From contig NZ_JBEPTK010000007.1 of NCBI RefSeq assembly GCF_040549485.1, positions 1-64,000 on the forward strand: a stretch of 64,000 bases of DNA, read 5' to 3'. The stretch comes from Constrictibacter sp. MBR-5. GTDB lineage: Bacteria > Pseudomonadota > Alphaproteobacteria > JAJUGE01. Under the pieces are notes generated by a model. It did not search any database, was not told the origin of the DNA, and saw only the letters and a program-made list of their open reading frames with translations. A program made the translations under genes and the position numbers. The number at the start of each line of letters is the position of its first letter. Position 1 is the first letter of the stretch. This document shows, in pieces, positions 8,401 through 20,100 of this stretch.

Positions 8401-11177
8401 ATGCCGCCGGTGACCGTGTCATTGCCGGCTCCGGCCTCGACCGTGTCGTTGCCGTCGCCGCCGTCGATCGTGTCGCCGCCGCTGCCGCCGTTCACCGCGT
8501 CGTTGCCGGCCAGCATCGTGGCGCTCTGCCCACCGGCGCCGAGCTGCACGGTATCCGCGCCGGCCGTGCCGAAGACCGCGAGCCCGGCCGTCGCGTTGGC
8601 GACCAGTGCGGTACCCGCGGACAGCTGCACCCGCTCCACCGCGGCGATGCTGCCGACGTTCATGTCGAACGTCCCGGTTCCGGACACCGTCACCGTGTCG
8701 GTGCCGCTGCCGCCGTCGATCGTCTCTCCCGCGACATAGTCCGCGATGGTCACGTTGAAGTTGTCGGTGCCCGCGCCGCCGGAGAGCGCGTCCGCACCCA
8801 GGCCGCCGGCGATGGTGTCGTCGCCCTCGCCGCCGCCGAGCGTGTCGACGCCTGCGGAACCGGTCAGCACGTCATTGCCCCCGGCACCGTCGAAGGTGAC
8901 GGCGAGGTCGGTCGCGGCACCGGCGTTCATGGTGTCGGCACCGGTCCCGCCGGTGACGTCGATGCCCGCCAGCCCTGTCCCGGCGAAGCCGCCGGTGAGG
9001 GTGACCGTGCCCCCGCCGTCGCCGGTGGCGATCGTCAGGTTCTCGATGCTCGTCGCGGTCAGGTCGTCGCTGCCGTCGTTGCCGACATCGACCAGGAAGC
9101 GCGCGTTGGCGCCGTCCGCCTCGACGGTGAAGCTCTCCGCCGCCGCCGTTCCGGATACCGACAGCGTGTCGGTACCGGTGCCGCCGTCGACCGTGTCGAT
9201 TCCGTCGCCGACCGTGTAGAGCACGAGGTCGTCGCCGGCGCCGCCGTCGATCGCGTCGTCGCCGTCGCCGCCCTCCAGCGTGTCGTCGCCGTCGCCGCCC
9301 TGCAGCGTGTCGTCCCCGGCGAGGCCCGCCAGGACGTTGGCGCCGCCGTTGCCGACGATCGTATTCGCCGTGGCGTTGCCGGTGGCGTCTGGGTTCGGGT
9401 CGGTACCGCCGTCCTCCAGGATGATCCGGTCGACGCCCTCCGCCGCCACGATGTCGCGGGCGTCGATCGCGATGACCTCGCCGGTGACCGTGTTGCCGAT
9501 CAGGACCGGCTGCTCCACCGCGTCCGCGTCGTCGTAAGCGAAGGTGACGTCGCCGTCGATGCCGTTGCCGGACAATTCGATCTCGCCGGAGAGGAAGACC
9601 AGCACGTCGCCGGTGACGCCGGTATTGCCGAGCAGGTCGACCCCGTCGACGTTGCCGACCGTCAGGGCCAGCGCGCCGGCCGCCGCGATCAGCGTGTTCT
9701 GGATGACGAGACCGGTGATGCTCGCCGGCTTGGCCGTGTAGCTGCCCGAGTCTCCCGGATATCCGCGGGCCGACACGTAGATGGCCTCGCCCGTCCCGGT
9801 GCCGTCGACACCGGATCCGGTCAGCGTGGAATTGAGGATCCGGATGTCGCCGTAGTCGGCGAACTTCAGGTTGATGTCGATGCCGTTGTTCGACGAATAG
9901 CCACCGTCGGTGCCGCTGTTCTCGACGGTGATGCCGTCGAAGGTCGCGTCGTCCAGCTTCTCGACGTAGATGCCCTTGCGCAGGTTCTCGCTGAAGGTGG
10001 TGCCGTTGAAGGTGACGTCGGTGACGGTCGAGAGGCCGTCGTTCGCCTGGTAGGCGACGAAGCCTTGGACGTTGCCGTCCATCGACCCGCCGGTGACCGT
10101 CATGCCGTCAATCGAACCGGTCGTCGAAACCCGCATGCCCACCGACGTGTTCCCGTCCAGCGCCGTGTCTGTGAGCGACAGGTTGGTCAGCACGGCGGCG
10201 TTGTGGACGTTGAAGCCGTTGCCGTTGCCGGTCGCCGTGACGCCGTCGAGCGACAGGCCGTCGACCGCGCTGTTCACGTGGATGCCGTTTGCGAAGCCCT
10301 GGACCGTCAGCCCCTCGATCGATGCAGCGCTGGCGGTCACGGTGATGCCGTTGCCGCTGCCGGGGGTGCCGCTCTGGACCACCGTGCCGGCCTCGCCGGA
10401 CAGGGTGATCGCCTTGTCCAGGGTCAGGGTCTCGGTATAGGTGCCGGCCGTCGCGAAGACGGTGTCGCCACCCGCACTCGCGTCGATCGCCGCCTGGATC
10501 GTCTCGTAGGTGGCGATGACCGAGCCGCCGCGGATCAGGTCGACCGAACCGCCCAGGCCGACCGTCTCGTCGGCGAACTGCAGGGCCTCGACGCCCGTCA
10601 CCGTGTCGGTGCCGTCGGCACCGACGATCTGATAGGTGCCGCCACCCTGGTTGGTGACGGCGTAGTCGGCGGCATTGCCTGCGAAGACGGCCGTGTCGTT
10701 TCCGGCGCCGCCGGTGATGGTGTCGTCGCCGTCACCGCCGGTGACCGTCAGGTCGGCGCCGACCACGGCGCTGCCGTCGATCGTATCGCCGCCGGCGCCG
10801 CCGGTGACCGCGATCGTGTCGACGCCCGCGGCCGCGAAATCACCGGTCAGCGTCACGGCATCGCCGCCGTCGCCGGTCTCGATCTCCAGGATCTCGACGC
10901 TGGTCGCATCGACCTCCGCCCCGGCGTCGCCGCCGGCATCGACCGTGAAGCCGCCGGCACCTGCCGTGACCGTGAAGGTCTCGGCACCCGCCGTCCCGGA
11001 GACGGCCAGCGTGTCGGTGCCGGTGCCGCCGTCGACGCCGTCCTGACCCTCGCCGACCGTATAGGCGATGGTGTCGGCGCCGCCGGCGCCGTCGATCGTG
11101 TCGTTGCCGGCGCCGCCGTCGATGGCGTTGGCGCCGCTGTTGCCGGTGATCGCGTTGTCGAGGTCGTTGCCGGTCAC
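5499..11177 (-). CDS. Giant RTX/beta-helix calcium-binding protein, C-terminal part (after frameshift)
   Basis: This 1,892-codon frame is the C-terminal third of the giant gene whose N-terminal part is at 11174-20905. It contains RTX nonapeptides (GGxGxDxL), one beta-helix block opening with TIQAAIDASAGGDTVFATAG, more RTX arrays, a LamG-like lectin domain (about 6.9-7.6 kb), and three ~110-residue tandem repeats. The end, DFTAGAGTDDWIDLAG...TLLDVTRTTLHQDDFVF, resembles the C-terminal signal of type I secreted RTX proteins. There is no N-terminal signal peptide. The apparent GTG start at 11177 overlaps the previous stop, but coherent repeat sequence continues upstream out of frame, so it is probably not a true start. 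No type I exporter genes are in the window. Confidence 0.88.
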   Translation of the reverse strand: MTGNDLDNAITGNSGANAIDGGAGNDTIDGAGGADTIAYTVGEGQDGVDGGTGTDTLAVSGTAGAETFTVTAGAGGFTVDAGGDAGAEVDATSVEILEIETGDGGDAVTLTGDFAAAGVDTIAVTGGAGGDTIDGSAVVGADLTVTGGDGDDTITGGAGNDTAVFAGNAADYAVTNQGGGTYQIVGADGTDTVTGVEALQFADETVGLGGSVDLIRGGSVIATYETIQAAIDASAGGDTVFATAGTYTETLTLDKAITLSGEAGTVVQSGTPGSGNGITVTASAASIEGLTVQGFANGIHVNSAVDGLSLDGVTATGNGNGFNVHNAAVLTNLSLTDTALDGNTSVGMRVSTTGSIDGMTVTGGSMDGNVQGFVAYQANDGLSTVTDVTFNGTTFSENLRKGIYVEKLDDATFDGITVENSGTDGGYSSNNGIDINLKFADYGDIRILNSTLTGSGVDGTGTGEAIYVSARGYPGDSGSYTAKPASITGLVIQNTLIAAAGALALTVGNVDGVDLLGNTGVTGDVLVFLSGEIELSGNGIDGDVTFAYDDADAVEQPVLIGNTVTGEVIAIDARDIVAAEGVDRIILEDGGTDPNPDATGNATANTIVGNGGANVLAGLAGDDTLQGGDGDDTLEGGDGDDAIDGGAGDDLVLYTVGDGIDTVDGGTGTDTLSVSGTAAAESFTVEADGANARFLVDVGNDGSDDLTATSIENLTIATGDGGGTVTLTGGFAGTGLAGIDVTGGTGADTMNAGAATDLAVTFDGAGGNDVLTGSAGVDTLGGGEGDDTIAGGLGADALSGGAGTDNFNVTIADYVAGETIDGGSGTDTVTVSGTGTFDMNVGSIAAVERVQLSAGTALVANATAGLAVFGTAGADTVQLGAGGQSATMLAGNDAVNGGSGGDTIDGGDGNDTVEAGAGNDTVTGGIGDDHVIGGAGDDLYDGGTGIDLINYRNATQSVTVDLANNVGAGVEIGVDQLIGFENVRGGDGKDTISGNDAANRIFASAGGDVMDGKAGVDMYDASVQTQAVFVNLATGTGNGSSIGAVTLTNIENVTGGSANDTLIGDNGNNTFWGGAGNDSLQGGGGNDILQGNAGADTMVGGTGNDTYYVDEAGDRVTELGGQGTDTVRTDISMGLPANVENMLLLGTGNIDGYGNGGANTVTGQAGNNLLVGRGGSDELVGLAGNDWLQGDGGLVFDGSATSAVEIRDVADMASTAFSIELDVRTTDTTKTHALFSYATGGYPNDNDILIFNQQNVQVWIGNVAVSTGLNIADGADHRLTVTWQSASGDLRVYDNGTQVFAATHQAGYTLAAGGMIVLGQEQDIEGGLYSAAQAFRGDMYGMRFWDRALSATEAARTAVIDPAEAGLVADLRLIDGAGRTTTDATGKHTVDLVGSVAWIAAADLMKGGIGNDTYVVDHASDQVLEGVGAGMDTVRAAIDWTLGANLENLTLIGDADLTGTGTSGNNVLTGNAGDNHLIGDDGQDALAGGDGDDLLDGGANIDSFDGGSGFDTVTYAFAPSTAPVDVDLARGDMRFVGSATALESIVDVEAVIGGAGHDRLYGDSLANRLDGGTGNDQLYGRGGDDILDGGDGVDSLFGGDGDDWMSGGTGADSFDGGDGTDTVSYAFANATSPVIVDLAAGIMRFPSSPTPIESVINVENVIGGGGHDQLFGDGGANQLDGGAGNDTLEGRGGDDRLDGGDGVDILRGGDGDDWLSGGVGADTFDGGAGNDTVSYAFATPGVVLNIDLALGGMRFGPAGPLVEAFASIENVEGGQWTDTILGDGGANILDGREGDDVINGRGGDDLLTGGSGNDRFVFTAAPGSDTITDFTAGAGTDDWIDLAGIAMLNDFADILANSTQVGADTVIDMGSGDTLTLLDVTRTTLHQDDFVF
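5765..6750 (-). repeat. Three tandem ~110-residue RTX modules
   Basis: Within the RTX gene, three consecutive units of about 325-330 bp share the pattern GDGVDxLxGGDGDDW, then SGGxGADSFDGG, xDTVSYAFA, a VDLAxGxMRF segment, ESVxNVENVIGG and GGANxLDGG. The middle unit is closest to both neighbours. Such period-length repeats suggest duplication within the gene and are sites prone to slippage or assembly error. Confidence 0.8.
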
Positions 11178-14100
11178 GGAGACCGCGCCGGTGCCTTCGA
11201 GCCGCAGGCTGGCCGCCGTGGCGCGTTGTTCATGTCGAAGGCGAGCGGGGTGCGGATGGTGGTCGCACCGGTGAAGCCGTCGAACAGGTTCTCACCCGCG
11301 CTGCCGGTCAGTGCATTGCCGCTGCCCCACAGTTCCAGGGCCGCCCATTCGCTGCTGCCGTCGAAGACGTTGCCGCTGAGGGTACCACCTTCGGATTCGA
11401 GGCCGAGCAGCGGGCCGTTGGGCGCACTGCCGGAGAAGTTGTTGTCGATGAAGTCGACCCCGGTCGAGGCGAGCCCGACACTGGTCGCGCCGTTGACGTA
11501 GACCAGCTGAGTCGCCGTACCGTCGAAGACGTTGCCGACGAAGCTGAGCGACGAGACGCCGCCCTCGGTCAGCAGCGCGTTGTTGCCGGACGCGGTGAGC
11601 GTGCTGCCCTGGACCGACACCGCCGACGCGCCCTGCGCCACGTAGAGGGCCGCACCGCCACCGGCGCCCGCCGCCAGGGTGAAGCCGTGGCCGGCCTCGT
11701 CGCCGATCACGACACCGGTGACGCCGGGCTGGATGCGGATCGCCGAGGCGTTCGCCGCGGCCGGGCCGGTGACCGTGGTCGCGGCCGGCCCTTCCAGTGC
11801 CAGCAACGTCACGCTCTTGTCGACCAGGATGCCGCCGGTGTGCGCGCCCGGTGCCACCAGGATGGTGTCGCCGGCGGTCGCGGCGTCGATCGCCGCCTGG
11901 ATCGACATGTTGCCGCCGTCGGCGAGCCAGACCGTCGCGTCGCCGAAGGCCACCGCCTCGATCCCGTCGAGCGTGTCCGTTCCCCCGGTTCCGGTCACCG
12001 TCCAGGTGCTGCTGCCGCCGTCGTAGCCGAATGCGGCGATGTCGAAGGCGTCGGTGACGACCGCCATGTCCTCGCCGGCACCGCCGACGAGCGTATCGTC
12101 GCCGCCGGCGCCCGTGAGGATGTCGTCGCCGTCGCCGCCCGCCAGGACGTTGGCATCCGCGTCGCCCGTGATGTCGTCCGCGCCGGCGCCGCCGGTGACG
12201 TTCTCGATCCCGGTCAGCGTATCGGTGCCGACGCCCGCGCCGCTCGCCGTTCCGACGCCGAGGTCGACCACGATGCCGTCCGTATCGGCGGCATAGCTCG
12301 CCGTGTCGGTGCCCGCGCCGCCGTCGATGGCGTCGTCGCCGGCGCGGCCCTCCAGGATGTTGTCGCCGTCGTTGCCGGTGAGCGTGTTGGCCGCGTCGTT
12401 GCCGGTGCCGTCGATGTCGCCCGAGCCGGTCAGGGTCAGGGTCTCGACGTTCGCGGCCAGGGTGTGGTCGACGCTCGCCTGGAGCGTATCGATACCCTCG
12501 CCCGGGGCCTCGACCACGGCGTCGCCGGCATCGTCGACCATATAGGTGTCGTCGCCCGCGCCGCCGGCCATGGTGTCGGCACCGGCGCCGCCGTCGATCA
12601 GGTTGGCGCCGTCATTGCCGGTGATGACGTTGTCCGCGGCGTTGCCGACGACGGAGAGCGGCGCGTCGCCGTCCAGGGTGACCGCGACGATCCCGTCGTC
12701 GAGGGTGATCGGACCGGCCGTCACGCCCGCGTCCGCCGCGATCGTCAGGCCCTCCACGGTGACCACGATCGGCCCCTCGGCGGTGTAGTCGCCGGACGCG
12801 ATCTCGATCCGGAAATCTTCGCTGGCCGCGGCGACGGCGTCGGTGATCGTCCCGTGCGTCGAGACCACCGCGCCCAGCGTGTTCTTCAGCAGCACCGGGT
12901 TGGTGTCGATCGTCTCCAGGATCGTCTGGTCGACGGCGATGCCACCGGCCACGTCGATGCTGGTGAACCAGCCGTAGCGGTTGCCGCCGATCTCGGTGGC
13001 GATGGCGTCCTGGGCGCTCTCGCGCACCTCGGTGAACAACCAGTTGCCGGAGGCGTCGTACAGGTTCATCGCCACGGCCAGGTTGCCGTCGGCGTTCTCG
13101 TAGAAGCGGTGCTCGAAGACGTACCAGCCGGAGGCGCCCACCGCGTAGTTGTTCTGGGTCTCCAGATTCTCGCGCGGGGCCGCCGAGGCGTTGTTGCTGC
13201 CGCCGACGAGCAGGGCGCCCGTGCTGGCGTCCTTGGTCACGCTGAAGACGAAGTCGCGCTGATGCGCGCCGTCGCTGCCCGTGGCCGCTACGGAATATTC
13301 GAAGCCTTCGCCCGCTGCCCAGTCGGTGTCGAGATAGACGGCCGTGCTGGTCTTCCAGGCGCCGGTCCAGGTGTTGGTGTAGCCCTGGAAGCGAGTGAAC
13401 GGACCGCTGCCGGTTTCCGTGAAGATCGCGTGCGACGTGCCGTCGAACGAGGCGATGCCGTTCGTGTTCGACGCCACCACCTGCACGGCGCCGTAGTCGC
13501 CGCCGTCGACCCAGCCGGCGCCGCCGTCCTCGAAGCCTTCCGAGAAGCGTTCGCGCGCCCCAGCGAAATCCGGGCTGTTCGCGTCGAGTTCGAACTTGAT
13601 GGCGCTGTCGGAGAACCGGACGCTTTCGATCCCGGTCAGGGTATCGGTGCCGTCGCCACCCGCATGCGAGACCTGGAAGGTCCCTTCCCCGGTCTTGGTG
13701 ATCGTGTAGGCGCTGCGCGCCCCGTCATATTCGGCGACGTCGTCGCCGCCCGCACCGCCCGCCAGCGTGTCGTCGCCGGCACCGCCGGAGAGGACGTCGT
13801 CGCCCGCGCCGCCGCTGATGACGTCGCTGCCGCCGTTACCGGCCGCCGTCTGGCCGCCGTCGCCGAGCTGGATGGCGTCGTCGCCTTCGCTGCCCGCGAT
13901 CGACAGACCCGCCGTGTCGTCGGCGGTGAAGTCGGTGGCGACCGCCAGTTCGACCGTCTCGATGCCGCCGATCGTGGCGTCCGCCATGTTCAGCGTGCCG
14001 CCACCCTCGACGAGCAGCGTGTCGGTCCCGGCGCCGCCGTCGATGGTGTCGGAGGCGAAGCCCGCCGCCGTCGCGACGATCGTGTCGTCGCCGCCGCCGC

Positions 14101-17100
14101 CGGACACGATGTCGTTCCCCTCGCCGCCGTCCAGATAGTCGGCCGCACTGCCGCCGACGAGAACGTCGTCACCGGCCAAGCCGTAGAGCGAACCGCCGGC
14201 GTCCGTGCCGCCGATGTCGTTCGCGACCAGCCAGTCGTCGCCTGCCGTGCCGGTGAAGTCGTCCGCCCCGGTGCCGCCCAGGACGAGGAGCGATCCTTCC
14301 GGAATGGCGAGCCCGCGGTCGTCCGTCGCGCCGTTGCCGGTCGCGGAGAGGTCGAAATCGACCGCGCTCGTCAGGTTGCGGAAGTTGAACTCGGTGTCGA
14401 CGTTGCTGAACGTGTTGTTCGTGATGTTGTCGACGGGGTTCGGCACGGTCACGCCGACCGCGATGCCCGTCCCGCTGTTCACGAAGCTGTTGCCGTCGAT
14501 CGTCACGCCGGCGGTGAAGCTGTCGGCGTTGATCGCCGAACGGCTGTTCTCGAAGACGTTGCCGACGATCGACTGGTTGCCGCCGTTCGAGTAGATGGCG
14601 CTGCGCCATGTATCGCCAGCGTAGACATACTCGTTGCCGCCGGTGAACAGGTTGCCCTCGACGTTCGCCGTCACGCCGGTCGAAAGCACGATGCCGCGAT
14701 GCGTCTGCGCGCTGCCGGAGCCGACGAAGGCCCCCGGATTCGGGTTGACCGTGCCGGTCGGCGTGCGTTCGAAGACCGAGTTGACGATCTCGTGCGTCCC
14801 GGCGCCACCGACCGACAGTGCGACGCGGTTGTCGCCGATGCTGTTGGTCCACGCGGTCTCGTCCAGCACCTTCACGCCGTCGATGGTGACGTCGTCGGCG
14901 GAGTTGATCACGATCGTGCCGGTGATGACGGATTCGGCGCCGCGCGCGCCGCTGCCCGCGATGCCGTCGTTGGCGCCGCGGATCGTGACGCCGATGCCGA
15001 TGCTGACATTCTCGTCGTAGACGCCGGCATCGAGCACCAGTTCGTCGCCCGTCGCGGCGTCAGCCATGGCGTCGGCGATCGTGTCGTAGGTCTGGAAGAC
15101 GGCGCCCGCCTTCAGCAGTTCGACGCGGCCGTCGAGGGCGACGCTGCCGCCCTCGCCCGTGAACTGAAGCGTCTCGACGTCGTCCTGGACGGTGTCGGTG
15201 CCGTCGGTGCCGACGACCGTGAATGTGCCGTCCTCGTTGTCGGTGATCGCGTAGTCCGCACGGTCGCCCGAGAGCAGGAGCGTGTCCGCCCCGTCGCCGC
15301 CCGCCACCGTGTCCTGGCCGGCGCCGCCGACCAGCAGGTCGTCCCCGGCACCGCCGGTCAGCGTGTCGTCGCCGGCCCCGCCGTCGAGCATCACCGAAGC
15401 GCCGCTCGCGTCGCCCGCGTCCAGCGCGTCGGCGCCTTCCCCGCCGGTGACCGAGATCTTCGCCAGGCCCGCAGCCGCGAGATCGCCATCGAGAGTGACG
15501 GTGTCGTCGCCGTCGCCGGTCGCGATGTCCAGCGTCTCGATGCCGGTCACGGCGGTCGCGGCCCCGTTCACCGCCATGCCGAAGCTGCCGCTGGCAGCCG
15601 AAACGTCGACCGTGTCGGCCGCGGCGCTGCCCGTCACGCCCAGGGTATCGGACCCGGTGCCGCCGTCGACGGAATCCTGGCCGTCGCCGGCCGCGTAGGT
15701 CACGGTGTCGTTGCCGGCGCCGGCGTCGATCGTGTCGTCGTCGGCACCGCCGACCAGCGTGTCGTGGCCTTCGCCGCCGATCAGCGTGTCGTTGCCGGCG
15801 AGACCTGTGAGGACATTGTCGCCGCTGTTGCCGGTGATGACGTTGCCGAGTTCGTTGCCGGTGCCGTTCAGGTCGTCGAACACCTGATAGGCGACGTCGT
15901 CGAAGTAGAAGCCCTGGCGGTTGCCGCCGGCGCCGTCGGCCGGGAACGGATTGTTCTGCCCGCCCGCCGCGCGGAAGAACACGCGGCTCACCTGGTTCGC
16001 CTCGGCGGCCGTATCGTGGTCCTGGCCCAGATGAAAGTCGCGATAGTTCTCGAACGTCGTCGAGGTGCCGATCATCTCGCCGTCGAGGAAGATCTCGATG
16101 ACGTCGTCGTTCTGTCCGTCTCCGAAGACGACGCGCGCCGACAGCGTGTGGAAGGCCGTGGGGTCGATGTCCGCCGCCAGCGTGCGATAGCCCGTCGCGA
16201 AGTCGAAGTCGTAGAGCACACCGCTGTCGTTCGACCAGGAGTCGACCGTGGTGCCCGGCTCGCTGACGGCGATGCGCAGGCCGGTGCCCTCGACGCCGGT
16301 ATGCTCGATGATCAGCGCGTTGTTGCGGTCGGTGCCCGCCTCGTTGCCGAAATCGATCTCGATGCGCGAGCCGTCGGCCGTCTCCTGGACCGGCCGGAAG
16401 CGCAGCGAGAAGCTCATCGACTGGGCGTCCGCCGTCGTCGACAGCTCCCCGGCGGTCGCGGCCAGGGCGGGGGTGTACGGGCCGCCGAAGTCGCTGGAGC
16501 CGGGATCGTTGGTGACGAGCATGACGTTGCCCTCGGCACCGCCGATGTCGACGATCTCGGGCTGCGCCTGGCCGGGCTTGTTCCAGCCGTTCTCGCCGTT
16601 GGTCAGCGGCCCCGTCGTGAAGTCGCCGAAGTCCTCGACGTTCGAGGCGATCTCCGCGAGCGTCAGATTCTCGACGTTCGCCGCCAGCGTGTGGTCGACC
16701 GAGGCGACCACCGTGTCGGTACCTTCGTCCGCCGCCTCGACGACCGTGTCGCCGGCGTCGTCGACGGCGTAGGTGTCGCTGCCGGTGCCGCCGCGCACCT
16801 CGTCCGCACCGGCGCCGCCGGTGAGCACGTCGTCGCCGCCGCCGCCGACCAGCAGGTCGTCGCCGGTCCCGCCGGAGATGTCGTTGGCGACGTCGCTGCC
16901 GACGATGATGTCGTCTGCGAGGTCGCTGGCGATGACCGCGCTGTCGCTGCCGGTGACCGTGTTCGCCGCCAGGATCGCGTCGAGCAGCAGATCCTGCTGC
17001 GTCGCGTCGGCGAAGACCACGTCGATGTCGGTGAACGTGTTGCCGGTGACGACGACGTTCGTCGGCCCGAGGTTCGTCTGCCCCGTCTCCCCGAAGCGAA

Positions 17101-20100
17101 TGGCGAGTTCCGTGCGGGTCGCGTAGCTGCCGGTGTTGACGAAGCTGTTGCCGGTCACCGTGACGCCGTCGAGCGTCGCGGGATTGGCACCGTAGGTCGG
17201 GCCGTCATCCCGTGCCTTGATCGCCAGCGCCGCGGTATAGTTGACCCCGTTACGCAGGTCGAAGAACCGCCCAGAATCCTCGAACAGCGAGTTCTGGATC
17301 GTGATGTCCTCGTAGCTGCCGTACTTCAGGTTGATGTCGATGCCGCCCAGGACGCCGCTGAGGAACGTCGCGGTGGTCTCCAGGTTGCCGCTGTTCACGA
17401 TCTGGATGCTGTCGAAGATCGCGTTGCTCAACTTTTCGGCGTAAATGCCCTTGGCGGCGTTGCCGTTGAACGTCGAATTGGAGACGTTCACGTCGGTAAC
17501 CGTCGGACCGCCGACCGCGGCCTCGAAGTACCAGCCGAAGGGGCTGTCGTCGAAGTGGCTGTCGGTGACCGTCAGTCCGTCGATGCCGCCGTTTCCGGTG
17601 ACCCAAAGGCCCGCGGGGCTGGTGTTCACCACGCCGCCGCCGCTGCCGGAGAAGGACACTCCGTCGAGCAGCAGGTTCTCGATCGCGGTATCGACGAACA
17701 TGCCGCGATTGTATCCGGTCGCACCGATCCCACGGACCGTCACGTCGTCGGCCGCGACGGTGATGCCGTAGCCCGCGTTGCCGGGACCGGTCAGGACCGT
17801 GGATTCGTCGCCGTAGCCCAGCAGGGTCAGCGACTTGTCGATCGTCAGCGTGCCGGTGTGGACGCCCGAGGCCATCAGCACCGTGTCGCCGGCGCCCGCG
17901 TCGGCCACCGCATCCTGTGCGGTGCGCACCGTGCCGTCGGCCAGCCAGACCAGCGCGTCGTTGAACTGCACCGCCTCGACGCCGGTCAGCGTATCGACAC
18001 CGTCGGCGGTCGTGAGCGTCCATTCGCCGTCGGCGAAGCTGAGCTTGTCGATGGTGAAGCCGTCGGCGACGGTCACGATGTCCTGACCGGCGCCGCCCTC
18101 GATCGTGTCCGCGCCGGCGCCGCTGACGATGCCGTCGTCGCCCGCGCCCGCGTCGGCCGCCTGACCTCCCGCGCCCAGGACGACCGTGTCGGCGCCCGCG
18201 CTGCCGGTAATCGCCAGGCCGGCCGTATCGTCGGCGGTGAAGGCGGTCGGAGACGTCAGCAGCACCGCCTCGACGTTCGTGACGGTGCCGTCGTTCATGT
18301 CGAACGTGCCGCCGCCGCTGACGACCAGCGTGTCCTGGCCGTCACCGCCGTCGATCTGGTCGCCGTCGAAGTCGGCGGCCGTCACGACGAAGGCGTCTTC
18401 GCCGTCGCCGCCCGACATGACGTCGCTGCCCGGCGTGCCGGACCAGACGTCGGCGTCCGCATCGCCGCCGATGAAGACGTTGCCGGCATAGGTCGCCTTC
18501 GGATCGGCGTTCTGCACGAACACGCCGTTCGTGAAGCCAGCCCCGCTGTTGTCGAAACTGTTGTTGCTGATCTCGGTATCCGGACCGCGCGAACGCAGGC
18601 CGGCCGCATACGTGAAGCCGGTGAAGCTGTTGCCGTCGATCGTCCCGCCGACGACATCGATGGTGACGAGATTGTTGCCACGCGCGACGTTCGCACCGTC
18701 GAGGGCGCCCGCCGTGCCCGTCACCTCGTTGTCGGTGAACGTGACGTTCTGCGTGTGGGTGACCCCGGCACCGCCGCCGATCGCCACCAGCTGCCGCGGC
18801 AGGTTCTGCTCGGTGAACTGCGTGCTGAAATAGCCGCCGCCCCAGGTCTGTTCGGGCAGCGTCTCGCCCGTGAAGGTCTTGCCCGAGAAGACGTTGCCGG
18901 CGACGGTCATGCCGTCGATGTTGGCGTTGTACTCGGCCAGCAGACCGCCTTCGCCGTCTGCGCGGATGTCGTTGCCGGCGACCGTGAGGTTCGCGTGCCC
19001 CGTCGCGGAGTTGCGGATGTAGAGGGCCGCATGCTCGATGCCGGGCGTCGTCACGTCGTAGCCGACGATCGTGAATCCGGCGCCGGCACCGCCGATCGTC
19101 AGCCCGTCCGTCGCCCCCGAGACGTCGATCGTGCCGAGCAGGCCGCTGCCCGCCGCGCCCTGGATGGTGGTCGCGTCCCGGCCGTCCATGGAGATCAGGC
19201 TGATCGACTTTCCCGCGATCGCGACGTTCTCGACATAGGTGCCCGGCGCCACCAGCACCACGTCGCCGTCGACCGCCGCCGTCACGCCGGCCTGGATCGT
19301 CGCGGTCTCGCTGCTGCCGCCGACGACGTGCACCTCAAGGTCGTCGAACGTCAGCGTCTCCGCACCGGAGACGCGCGTGGTCCCGTCGGCTCCCGCCACG
19401 AGCAGGCCGCCGGTGGACGCGTCCCGGGTGATCGTGAAATCGGCGTAGTCGCCGCCGAACACGACGGTGTCGGCGCCCGCGCCGGCATCGATCGTGTCGG
19501 CGCCGCCGCCGCCGGTGATGGTGTCGTCGCCAGCGCCGCCGACGAGCACGTTGGCACTGTCCGTACCGATCAGCGTGTCGTTACCGGCACCCGCGATGGC
19601 GTTTTCGATGTTCATCAGCTGGTCGTTGCCGACGGCGGCGCCGTTGTTCGCCGAACCGGATTCCGCGTCGAGGTCGATCGTGATGTTGCTGCCCGCCGTC
19701 AGGTGGCCGGCATTGTAGGTGTCGCTGCCGCCGCGGCCGTCGATCAGGTCGTTGCCGGCGCTGGCGAAGATCATGTTGTCGCCGGCGTCGCCATAGATCG
19801 TGTCGTCGCCGGCGCCGCCCGCGACGTTCTCGATCGACGTCAGCGTGTCGGTACCGGTCTGGACGCCGCCGAACGCGATGCCGCTCGTCGGCGTGAAGGC
19901 CAGGTCGACGAAGATGCCGTCGCTGTTGGCGCTGCCGTCATAGGTGTCGGTTCCGGCACCGCCGGCCATCGTATCGTTGCCGCCGGCGCTGACGAACCAG
20001 TCGTTCCCGGCCGTCCCGGCGGGGGTGTTGCTGTTGCCGGGCAGGTCGTAGATCACGTTGACCAGCGCCGCGGGATCCGGCTGGAAGCCGGCCGCCGCCG

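Noticed and set aside
5520-11501. A 1,993-codon open frame on the plus strand opposite the RTX gene
   Set aside because: Its sequence (VAAAAV, DRVVAG runs) mirrors the codon pattern of GGxGxD repeats; the minus frame has recognisable RTX, beta-helix and LamG domains and a proper start.
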